Positions 52,986 to 60,355 of a DNA stretch of 64,000 nucleotides are shown here, piece after piece. A program made the translations under genes and the position numbers. Each line of letters starts with the position of its first letter. The stretch's first letter is position 1. The notes under the pieces were generated by a model. It was not told the DNA's origin. It did not search any database and saw only the letters and a list, made by a program, of their open reading frames with translations. This DNA is from CAYQTO01 sp964420455 (GTDB lineage Bacteria; Sumerlaeota; Sumerlaeia; SLMS01), in NCBI GenBank assembly GCA_964420455.1, contig CAYQTO010000003.1:1-64000 (forward strand). The letters are read 5' to 3'.

Positions 52986-54101
52986 TCAGCCGGCGGGGAC
53001 ACCATAGAAGCTGAGGATGGTATTGGCCGTTTCCTCAATTTGGTGCTTCTTGAGTCCGGGGGCGACGGGGATCGAGAGGGCGCGGCGGGCCAGGTCCTCC
53101 GAAACGGGGAAGGCACCTTCCTTGTAGCCGAGGTATTCGAAGGCTGGCTGGAGATGAAGGGGCGTGCGATAATACACCCCGTAACCGATGCCCTTCTCCG
53201 TAAGGTGCTCGAGGAGCTTGTCGCGGTCGGGGACGAGGATCGTGTACATGTTATAGACGTGCGAGAGGTCGTCGCGGAAGAGGGGCGCCTGGACGGGAGA
53301 GTCCTTGAAGAGCTGGGTATAGAGACGGGCGTTCTCGACGCGCTCGAGGTTGTTTTCGTCCAGTTCGGGGAGCTTGATGGAAAGGATGGCTGCCTGAATG
53401 GAGTCGAGGCGGGTGTTGTAACCGATGGCGGCATGGTTGCCCTCGGTGGAGGGACGGCCATGGTCGCGAAGGAGGCGGAGGGAATCGGCGAGCTTGTCGT
53501 CGGAGGTGGTAACAAGGCCCGCATCGCCGGCGGCGCCGAGGTTGCGGGTGGGGTAGAAGCTGTAGCAGGCCGCCTGGCCGAAGGTGCCGAGGCGTCGCCC
53601 GTTGTAGCGGCCGCCGGCGGCGTGGCGCATGTCCTCGACGATTGAGACGGAGTAGGTGCGGGCGAAGTTGCTGAGTTTATCGATCTCGGCGGCCTGACCA
53701 AAAAGGTGGACGGCGACGATCGCCTTGGTTCGGGAGGTGATTGTTGCCATCGTCTGGTCGGGATCGAGGCAATAGGTGTCGGGCTTGACATCGACGAGGA
53801 CGGGGGTGGCGCCAAGGCGGGCGATGACGTCGGCATTGCGCCCGAAGGTAAAGGCGGGCACCACGACCTCGTCTCCCGGGCCAACGCCGAGGGCGTTGAG
53901 GGCGAGCATCAACCCGTCGGTGCCGGAATTGACACCAACGCCGTTGCGGCAACCGGCGTAGCGGGCGAACTGCTCCTCGAAGCGTTGGACGGCGGGCCCG
54001 AGGATAAACTGGCTCGACTCGAAGATTCGCCGAATTTCGTCGATATAATCATCCACGAGGTGTTCGTTGACCGCCGCAAGACTGAGAAAAGGCACTGCCA
54101 T
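52986..54101 (-). CDS. DegT/DnrJ/EryC1/StrS-family protein with Arg in place of the PLP lysine
   Basis: A 371-residue fold-type-I protein close to sugar aminotransferases: VPFLSLAAVNEHLVDDYIDE, NSGTDGLMLALNALGVGPGD, VPAFTFGRNADVIARLGATP, AVHLFGQAAEIDKL. The Asp that binds the PLP nitrogen is kept (E156-D157), but EDAAQA of the family reads EDMRHA. The Schiff-base lysine of S-F-Y-P-T-K-N-L-G is Arg186 (codon CGC), in YSFYPTRNLGAAGDAG. Known lysine-less relatives use His (ColD-type 3-dehydratases); Arg is unusual, so transamination is doubtful. It may be a dehydratase variant, regulator or non-enzymatic homologue. It is monocistronic with AAGGA before ATG 54101. Confidence 0.88.
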   Translation of the reverse strand: MAVPFLSLAAVNEHLVDDYIDEIRRIFESSQFILGPAVQRFEEQFARYAGCRNGVGVNSGTDGLMLALNALGVGPGDEVVVPAFTFGRNADVIARLGATPVLVDVKPDTYCLDPDQTMATITSRTKAIVAVHLFGQAAEIDKLSNFARTYSVSIVEDMRHAAGGRYNGRRLGTFGQAACYSFYPTRNLGAAGDAGLVTTSDDKLADSLRLLRDHGRPSTEGNHAAIGYNTRLDSIQAAILSIKLPELDENNLERVENARLYTQLFKDSPVQAPLFRDDLSHVYNMYTILVPDRDKLLEHLTEKGIGYGVYYRTPLHLQPAFEYLGYKEGAFPVSEDLARRALSIPVAPGLKKHQIEETANTILSFYGVPAG

Positions 54102-54249
54102 GGTGCGAGACGTCCTTTCGCTGTATACCCGGGCGCACGGAGAGCGAGCCGCGACAGGCTGGCGATCCTTTTGACGTGGGCATGGCGCGTCAACCAATTC
54201 GCTTAAGGAAGAATGGGGTTCCTGCGCCGTGGGGAACGGGGGCTGGCGC

Positions 54250-55260
54250 GTGACCGAGCCCACCTTTTTCGAGGCTCTGGCCATGTCCGTCGGGGCGATC
54301 GGCAAGCTGTTTCTCGTCGCGGCGTTGGGCTTCACCTTTGTTCGCCGGGGGCTTCTCAGCGACGAGTCGATGACCGGTCTGACGCGGCTCATGCTTGATG
54401 TCATCGTTCCCTGCGCCCTCAGCATCTCGATGATCAAGGGGTTCGATGGCGAGGCACTGGCCGCGGCGGCGCCGATGATCCTCGCGCCCGCCCTGTTTAT
54501 TCCCGCTGCCGCCCTTTCGCTGCTCCTGTTCTTCCGACTGACGGGAAAGGTGGGGAATGCGGAGCGGTCCTGCGCCGCAATGGGTGCCATCCCCAACAGC
54601 TTCTATGTGCCGTTCCCCCTGGCCTTGGCCATTGCGCCCCCGGACCAGCAAGCCTTCGTCGGTGTGCTGGTTGGGGCGGCGGTGCTCGCCGTGAATCCGC
54701 TCCAGTGGACGCTGGGGTCGTTCCTGGTGATGGGGCGGCGGGACGAACCGCGCAGCTGGCAGGAGTCCTTTCGCCATATCGCCAACGGCCCGGTGATCGG
54801 AATCGTGGGGGGCTTCGTGCTGGCGCAGGTGCCCGGCATGCAGGAGGCGGCCCTCGAGCAGCCGGGGAGCTTCCCGCCATTGGTGGTGTTGTTGTCGGCG
54901 GCGGACATGGTCGGGATGGCGATGGCGCCGCTCGCGATGATCATCATCGGCGGGCTGATCGCCCGTTGCGAAATCAAGGCGGCGGTGCGCCTGCGCCTGT
55001 TGCTGCCGGTGTTGTTGATGCGGTTCGTGGTGGTACCGGGAATCGTCTATGTGGCGATCCGGTTTGGCTGGCTGCCGGCGGGGGGGCTGGTGGCGTTCGC
55101 GTTGCTGCTCGAGGCGGCGTCGCCACCCGCCATGAACCTGACGCTCGTGGCGCGCCGCTACGACGGCGACTGGCAGCTGATCTCCGCCATGCAGCTCATC
55201 GCCAACCTGGTGGCGGTGGCGGTGTTACCGTTTTGGATGAGCGTGGGCCTGAAGCTATGA
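54250..55260 (+). CDS. AEC (auxin efflux carrier) family transporter
   Basis: A 336-residue membrane protein with ten predicted helices in two five-helix halves, as in AEC transporters (organic acid or other efflux). Typical features are GKLFLVAALGFTFVRRGLLS, LMLDVIVPCALSISMIKGFD with the broken helix containing V-P, and EAASPPAMNLTLVARRYDGD near the C-terminus. I chose GTG 54250 with GGGGG about 10 bases upstream; GTG 54229 is also possible. Substrate unknown. Its last 6 bases overlap the end of the convergent TPR protein gene. Confidence 0.85.
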   Translation: MTEPTFFEALAMSVGAIGKLFLVAALGFTFVRRGLLSDESMTGLTRLMLDVIVPCALSISMIKGFDGEALAAAAPMILAPALFIPAAALSLLLFFRLTGKVGNAERSCAAMGAIPNSFYVPFPLALAIAPPDQQAFVGVLVGAAVLAVNPLQWTLGSFLVMGRRDEPRSWQESFRHIANGPVIGIVGGFVLAQVPGMQEAALEQPGSFPPLVVLLSAADMVGMAMAPLAMIIIGGLIARCEIKAAVRLRLLLPVLLMRFVVVPGIVYVAIRFGWLPAGGLVAFALLLEAASPPAMNLTLVARRYDGDWQLISAMQLIANLVAVAVLPFWMSVGLKL

Positions 55261-56175
55261 GGCCTCGGCGGTTTCGGCGGGGGGCACGCCGCCGCGTGCC
55301 TGTTCGAGAAGTTCGTCGGGATCGACACCGAGGCGGCGGAGCTGGATTCGCGCCCGGTTGCCCAAGGTGAATTGGTTCGAAAGGACCTTCAGTTCGTAGA
55401 TGAGGGCCTGTTGGCGGGAGGCGTCTTCCGCGGGGGGCTCGGGCTGCTGAAAGTGCTCAAGGAGGACGCGCTCGTAGAGTTCCCGGGCCCGGTCGCGCTC
55501 GTCGCGTGCCTCGTAGAGGCGCCCAAGGGCGAGCATGGCCTCGTAGCGGAGGAATCCCGCATCCTCCATTTCCATCACATCGAGATAGTAGCGCTCCGCG
55601 GCGACAGCGGACTGGGCGGCGAGGTCCGCGTCCTGGCCTTGGCGGAGGATGAAGGCGTTCTCCTGCGCGTAGGCGAGGGCGATTAGCGCGGAGGCGGTCT
55701 TGAAAGGGTCGCCGTCGCCCTCCACCCGGTTTAGGTACTCGGTAAAGGTGGCGATGGCGCGCTCGGTGTTCGTAGTCTGGCCTTGGGGGTCACCGGCGAA
55801 GAATTGGGCGTTCCCCTTGAGGAAGAGGGCATTCTCGGCGGTGGGGGTGTCGCCATACTCCTCGATAACGCGGTCGGCGAGGGTGATGGCCTCCTGCATG
55901 CCGTCGCGGCGTTCCTCGGTGCCCCAGCGCGTCTGCGAGAGCGCCTGCTGGTAGGCGAGGGAAGCCTCGAAGAGGGCGTCGCTGGCGGCCGCGAGCCGGG
56001 CTTCCTCCCGCTGGTAAAGGAAGATCGAGACGGCGTAGACGAGGAAGATGACCGCGAGCGCGAGGAAGATCTTGTTCGCGTGGGTCTTGGCGAGGAAATA
56101 CAGGTATTCGGCGAGATCGAGTTGCTTGTCCCGCTCGAGGTCTTCTTTGGTCAGTGCGGTGTGTTTTTTGGCCAT
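55255..56175 (-). CDS. Membrane-anchored tetratricopeptide-repeat protein (YfgM-like architecture)
   Basis: A 306-residue protein: cytoplasmic N-terminus of about 40 residues, one membrane helix (about 38-56, IFLALAVIFLVYAVSIFL), then an extracytoplasmic helical region with TPR-like units such as AITLADRVIEEYGDTPTAEN, LFLKGNAQFFAGD and EAMLALGRLYEARDERDRAR. The layout recalls YfgM, an envelope chaperone partner of the Sec translocon, although the similarity is architectural rather than by motif. It is the last gene of the minus-strand series. ATG 56175 (MAKKHTALTKED) is preferred to an upstream start at 56202. Confidence 0.72.
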   Translation of the reverse strand: MAKKHTALTKEDLERDKQLDLAEYLYFLAKTHANKIFLALAVIFLVYAVSIFLYQREEARLAAASDALFEASLAYQQALSQTRWGTEERRDGMQEAITLADRVIEEYGDTPTAENALFLKGNAQFFAGDPQGQTTNTERAIATFTEYLNRVEGDGDPFKTASALIALAYAQENAFILRQGQDADLAAQSAVAAERYYLDVMEMEDAGFLRYEAMLALGRLYEARDERDRARELYERVLLEHFQQPEPPAEDASRQQALIYELKVLSNQFTLGNRARIQLRRLGVDPDELLEQARGGVPPAETAEAS

Positions 56176-56268
56176 GAATCGTCTGGGGCGGCGGTGCCGC
56201 AAGGGTGGCCGCGTTGACTGCCAGCGGTGTGGGGTGCCTGCAAGCCGAAAAGGGCATGAGCCCGCGGG

Positions 56269-57447
56269 TCAGGGCGAGGTCGTGGTTCCGCTGACCTCGA
56301 TGACGTCGATTTCAAGGGTGCGGCGGACCGGATGGAAGATGACGGTTCCCCGGAGGGAAACGGCGGTTCCCTCCGGGGGCGCGGTACCGAGGGCGGCCTC
56401 CGCGTTGGCGCGGATGAACCCGCGGTCCCCCGCGATGATCAGAACCATCTGGTTTTCCATGGTCACGCGTGTCTGGACGGTGCCTTCGAGCGTGACTTCC
56501 ATCCCGACGTGCTCGCGACCAATCGTGCGTGGGGTCAGCTCGGTGGGTGTCTCGCGGGGAGTCGGTTCGGCGAGGGCGGGGGCCCAGGTCTGGTTGGCGT
56601 CGGAAACCTCGCGCTTGGGCGCGACGCTGGCAACACGCCCGGGCCGGAGGGGGGCGGTGCCCATGTCCTCTGTGTCCTCCACACGCAGTTGGAGCCGGCC
56701 GCGATAGTCCTGGAGGGTTCCGGTGACGTACAGAGGCGTTCCCTTGTCGGCAAAGTCATCGGCATTGATGCCCGAGGAGGCCCAGAAAACGATCTCGAGT
56801 CGGGAATCGCCGTCCGCGAGGGTGACGATGTTGGGAGCCCGCTCGTTCCAGGACGCACGGAATTCGGCGACGTTGCCGCGCACCGAGAGGCGTTGCCCGA
56901 GGAGTTCGGAGAAGGCGGCGATGTCGGCCTCGGTGAAGTAGCCATCGTCGCCGGGCACGGGGGTGGTGCTTTCGGAGGTGGCCGCTGGCGGACGTGCGGT
57001 GGTATCAGCGGGGCGGAGCGCCGTCGCAGCCGCTGGAGCAACCCCGGATGAACGGGTGTAGCCCTCGATCCGGAGCGACGATGCGTCGCGGAGCCGAATC
57101 TGGAGGGCTCCCTGATAGTCGCTCAGGAGGCCCTTGGCGGAAATGCGTGTGCCGACCGGCGGGATCCCCCGGTTTCCCAGAAAGGTATCGTTCATCTCGG
57201 GCCAGAAGATGGCCATGACCGGGTTGGGCTCACGGTCGGCAAGGATCAGGCGCGTGGGGGTACTGGGCGAGGTGGAGGGCACTGCCTTGGCCAGGGTGCC
57301 AACAATGGCGATGTCGCGCCCGAGATCGGCGGTCGTTACTTCCTCGGCGGGGATGGCGCCTTCGAACGGTGTGAACCCATTCTGGGCTGCGAGGGGAGCG
57401 GCGAGGAGTGCGACGCACAGGAGAAGCAGAAAAGTGAAGCGCGGCAT
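56269..57447 (-). CDS. Exported protein with three OB-fold-like domains
   Basis: A 392-residue protein with a signal peptide (1-21, ending PLAAQ). Three similar beta-barrel units follow, at about 43-135 (IAIVGTLAKAVPS ... LLSDYQGALQIRLRDASSL), 195-275 (LSVRGNVAEFRASW ... LQDYRGRLQLRVEDTED) and 315-390 (VTLEGTVQTRVTMENQMVL ... IFHPVRRTLEIDVIEV). Each reads like the OB-fold nucleic-acid-binding domain of YhcR/exonuclease VII-type proteins, with the recurring G-x-L/V ... D-Y-x-G-x-L-Q-x-R pattern. Low-complexity Ala/Pro/Thr linkers join them. No nuclease motif is seen. AAGGAC precedes the ATG. A periplasmic nucleic-acid- or ligand-binding role is inference. Confidence 0.75.
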   Translation of the reverse strand: MPRFTFLLLLCVALLAAPLAAQNGFTPFEGAIPAEEVTTADLGRDIAIVGTLAKAVPSTSPSTPTRLILADREPNPVMAIFWPEMNDTFLGNRGIPPVGTRISAKGLLSDYQGALQIRLRDASSLRIEGYTRSSGVAPAAATALRPADTTARPPAATSESTTPVPGDDGYFTEADIAAFSELLGQRLSVRGNVAEFRASWNERAPNIVTLADGDSRLEIVFWASSGINADDFADKGTPLYVTGTLQDYRGRLQLRVEDTEDMGTAPLRPGRVASVAPKREVSDANQTWAPALAEPTPRETPTELTPRTIGREHVGMEVTLEGTVQTRVTMENQMVLIIAGDRGFIRANAEAALGTAPPEGTAVSLRGTVIFHPVRRTLEIDVIEVSGTTTSP

Positions 57448-57519
57448 TCCGGAGTCCTTTTGACTGGTTATCGAACCAGCGAGTGAAGGAGAGGGGTGCG
57501 ACGCCCACAAGGGGAAACG

Positions 57520-58548
57520 TCAGTGAGGGAGGGGAGTCGCGAACCATTGGCGGAGGAGTTCCCCGGCGGGTTTGCCGCGAGGGGAGTAGCCGCGGTCGGG
57601 GTCGCCGCCGAAGTCCATCCAGGTATAGACGAAGAGGCCGTGGAGGGCGGACTGGTCGCCCCAGGCATGGATGGTGGCCTCCCAGCCGCGGCGCTGCTCC
57701 TCGAGATCGGTGCCGGTGGGTTGGGTGTAGTCCCAGGGGAGGACGGCGCCACCATCCAGTGAGGGGAAGCCGATCTCGGAGAAGATGAGGGGCTTGGCGG
57801 GGTCGATGTCGCGATGGATGCGCAGGAGCCAATCGCGCCAGAAGGCGGCCTCGGCGGCGAGTTCCTGGACGGGGGCGTCCTCCTCGCCGGGGTTGGCCAG
57901 CTCGAAGTAGGCGCTGATCCCGATGACGTCGACGGCGTCCCACCAGGCGATGCGGTCCGGCGTGTCCCAGTTCGCCGTATAGACCAGTTGTCCTGTATAG
58001 ACGCTGCGGAGGCGGCTGGCGAGTTCGCGCCAGTAGGTATCGTTTGTCTCGAGGGAGGCGAGCTCGGAGCCGATGGAAAAGAGGGCGACGTGGTGCTCCT
58101 CGGCGAGCCGGGCAAGGGGGAGGAGCAGGTCCCCGTAGGACGAATACCACTCCTCGGTGTCTCGGGGCCGGAGGGTGCCGCGCCAGTCGTCGGAGGTATC
58201 GTCCTCGAGGAGGACGATGGGGAGGAGCATGGTCTGAAGTCCGGCATCGCGGGCGGCGACGAGGGTCTCGCGGACTTGCGTCACGGTGGGTGTTTTTCGG
58301 GCGTGTTCGTAGATGCGGGTGGATTCCGCGTCCGTAAGGTACCAAGGGAGGAGGAGGGACACGTGGGTGGCGCCGAGGTCGCGGATTTCCGCGATGAAGG
58401 GCGTGTAGGAGAAGTCGCGATCCTCCATCGTGAGGGTGAGAACGACACCACGAATCGTGGGGGCGGAGGGCATGTTGGCCGCCGCAGGGAAGACGGTGAG
58501 GACAGTGGCGAGGGCGGTCGCGAGGAGGACGAGCCGCACGGGAGTCAC
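57520..58548 (-). CDS. Exported GH113-like glycoside hydrolase (TIM barrel)
   Basis: A 342-residue protein with a signal peptide (1-24) and a TIM barrel resembling the GTA/GH113 beta-mannanase-type family: GVVLTLTMEDRDFSYTPFIA, LGATHVSLLLPWYLTD and ALFSIGSELASLE with likely acid/base E162. WWDAVDVIGISAYFEL and LIFSEIGFPS with likely nucleophile E258 follow. Both catalytic acids are thus in place; the glycan is unknown. The start GTG 58548 overlaps the upstream stop as GTGA. Three copies of GTATAGAC (57623, 57977, 57995) fall in this gene, two of them only 18 bases apart in the same orientation. Confidence 0.78.
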   Translation of the reverse strand: MTPVRLVLLATALATVLTVFPAAANMPSAPTIRGVVLTLTMEDRDFSYTPFIAEIRDLGATHVSLLLPWYLTDAESTRIYEHARKTPTVTQVRETLVAARDAGLQTMLLPIVLLEDDTSDDWRGTLRPRDTEEWYSSYGDLLLPLARLAEEHHVALFSIGSELASLETNDTYWRELASRLRSVYTGQLVYTANWDTPDRIAWWDAVDVIGISAYFELANPGEEDAPVQELAAEAAFWRDWLLRIHRDIDPAKPLIFSEIGFPSLDGGAVLPWDYTQPTGTDLEEQRRGWEATIHAWGDQSALHGLFVYTWMDFGGDPDRGYSPRGKPAGELLRQWFATPLPH

Positions 58549-59015
58549 GGGCGAGGGGAGCGGGGCCAGGCCGCGGCGAGGAAACCGGCGCCGAGGGCAA
58601 GGATCTCCGCCAGGCCGCGCGTCATGGACCAGCCATGGATGGAGCTGAAGGCGATGCGGCGGGGATCGTCCAGCGGGGCGAGGCCGACGCTGCCAAATTC
58701 CGCACCGAGGGCCATCCGCAGGCCGACCACGCGTGGGGTAATGAGGGCAAATTCGATGAAGATCAAAATGAGGGCGAGGATGATGCAAAAGAGCGCGACG
58801 CGGAGGCCGGGGCCGGCGACGATGAGGAGGATGGCGCTGAAGGTTTGGTGGCGGAAGAAGACATCGCCCGCGATGTTGGCGGCAACAACCGCCGGGGTGC
58901 CTTCGCCTGCCAGGTGGGCGAAGGTGGCGAGGGGGGCAAAGAGGTAGCTGGAGACGGCGGAGCCCAGGGCGAGCGCCAGCAGCATGAGCCAGAAGGCATG
59001 GATAAGGCTTTTCAT
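58545..59015 (-). CDS. DUF4149/TMEM205-like membrane protein
   Basis: A 156-residue protein with four membrane segments. The N-terminal helix SLIHAFWLMLLALALGSAVS, the pattern LFAPLATFAHL and GDVFFRHQTFSAILLIVAG match DUF4149 proteins (TMEM205-like), whose function in bacteria is unknown. ATG 59015 has GAGG at the preceding gene's stop codon as Shine-Dalgarno. A TTG at 59030 overlapping that stop as TTGA is an alternative. It is sandwiched between the GspE-like and GH113-like genes with overlapping junctions. Confidence 0.72.
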   Translation of the reverse strand: MKSLIHAFWLMLLALALGSAVSSYLFAPLATFAHLAGEGTPAVVAANIAGDVFFRHQTFSAILLIVAGPGLRVALFCIILALILIFIEFALITPRVVGLRMALGAEFGSVGLAPLDDPRRIAFSSIHGWSMTRGLAEILALGAGFLAAAWPRSPRP

Positions 59016-59026
59016 GCGCGGGGTCC

Positions 59027-60328
59027 TCAAGTGGGGGGAGTGGCGGAGATGTATACGACGAGGATTTCATCGCGGCCTTCGCCTTCGGTGGAGACGAGTG
59101 CGCGGGCCCGCTGCTTGCCGAAGGTCATGTCGAAGGCGCCCTGTTGGCGGGCGTCGTTGCGCCATGTTTCAATACGGGCCATGACCTTGAGGCGGTTGAC
59201 GACCTTTTCGATCATCTCCGGTTCGAGGGTGCGTTCCTCGTCGAGGGTGCCCGCGGCGGTGTACAGCTTGATCTGGGCGGAGGGCTCGCCAGGCGCGAGC
59301 AGGAGTCCGAGGCGCTGGTGCTCGATGGCGTCGCGGAGGAGTGCGTTGACCTCCTCGATGAGGAGGATGCCCTCGTCGTCTGATAGATCGAAGTTCTGGG
59401 GGGATTGCCCCTTTGGGATGAAACCGGAGGTGCGGAGCGGAGGCGGTAGGTGGGAATAGAGCGCCGCTCCGCCGGGAGCCGTGGGGGCGTCGGCGACCGC
59501 GCCGTCTGGGGGGGGGCTGACTTCGGGCATGTCGAGGTCGAGCACCTCGTCGATCTTGTCCTGCACTTCGTGGTCAAAGTCGTCGCCGGTGCGCTGGGGG
59601 AGGTGGGGCGGAAGGGTTTCCTCGTCCTCCTGGTCGAAGTCGAGATCATCCAATTCGTCGAGCTCGTCCAGATCGTCGAGGTCATCGAGATCGCTCAGGT
59701 CGTCCCCGTTGGCAGGGGGAGGCGGCGCGGGTGCGGAGGCGCCGGGGACGATTTCCGTGGTGGATTCCGCCTTGTCGAACTCGTCGAAATCCAGGTCGTC
59801 GTCGAAGTCCTCGGGGAGATCGCTGGTGATGACCGTGTCGGGTTCTTCGTAGGTGGTGGCGGCCAGGTGGATGGGGATGGAGCTTTCGGTGGTGCGGCGG
59901 CCCTCGTCATCGGGAGAAGGGACTTGTGTTTCGTCCGCACCTTGCACAGGGCCGAGATTCTTGATTTTAAAGGTGCCGCTTTCGGTTTCGAAGGGCTCGC
60001 TGTCGTCGAGGAGGTCGAGTTCGATTTCGCCAGAAGGAGGGTTGGCCTTGTGGGTGGGGGGAGGGACTTCGCGGACGGTGGGGACGGGCTGGGTATCCTC
60101 GGGGCGTGAGGGTTCGAGAGGACCCGGGTCCGGGGTGCTGGCCGCGAGGGCCTGAATGGTGGCAAACTTGATGGGGTCAACGAGGGGAGTTTTTTGGAGG
60201 GCCTCGGCGAGGGGCATCCCGCGGGCAACAGCTCCGCGGACACGTTGCTCCTGGGCGCGAGTGATCAAGTCCTTCTCCACGAGGAGGTGAAGGACGCGGT
60301 CATCCTTGGGGGAGAGGGAAGGAGGCAT
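59027..60328 (-). CDS. GspE/PilB-like protein lacking the ATPase domain, with acidic linker
   Basis: A 433-residue cytoplasmic protein. The N-terminus (about 1-60, RVLHLLVEKDLITRAQEQRV) resembles the MshEN/T2SSE N-terminal domain. A very acidic linker of about 230 residues follows, with DDLSDLDDLDDLDELDELDD near its centre. The C-terminal domain (about 310-433) matches the N2 region of assembly ATPases: IEEVNALLRDAIEHQRLGLL, IEKVVNRLKVMARIETWRND and FGKQRARALVSTEGEGRDEI, echoing iv-x-R-i-K-v-m-A and R-V-S-T in GspE. It then stops: no Walker A, Walker B or tetracysteine motif. A regulatory or decoy partner of a pilus or secretion ATPase is inferred. Confidence 0.8.
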   Translation of the reverse strand: MPPSLSPKDDRVLHLLVEKDLITRAQEQRVRGAVARGMPLAEALQKTPLVDPIKFATIQALAASTPDPGPLEPSRPEDTQPVPTVREVPPPTHKANPPSGEIELDLLDDSEPFETESGTFKIKNLGPVQGADETQVPSPDDEGRRTTESSIPIHLAATTYEEPDTVITSDLPEDFDDDLDFDEFDKAESTTEIVPGASAPAPPPPANGDDLSDLDDLDDLDELDELDDLDFDQEDEETLPPHLPQRTGDDFDHEVQDKIDEVLDLDMPEVSPPPDGAVADAPTAPGGAALYSHLPPPLRTSGFIPKGQSPQNFDLSDDEGILLIEEVNALLRDAIEHQRLGLLLAPGEPSAQIKLYTAAGTLDEERTLEPEMIEKVVNRLKVMARIETWRNDARQQGAFDMTFGKQRARALVSTEGEGRDEILVVYISATPPT

Positions 60329-60355
60329 GCGGGCGGGCCCGGCGGGCGGGTTCGC

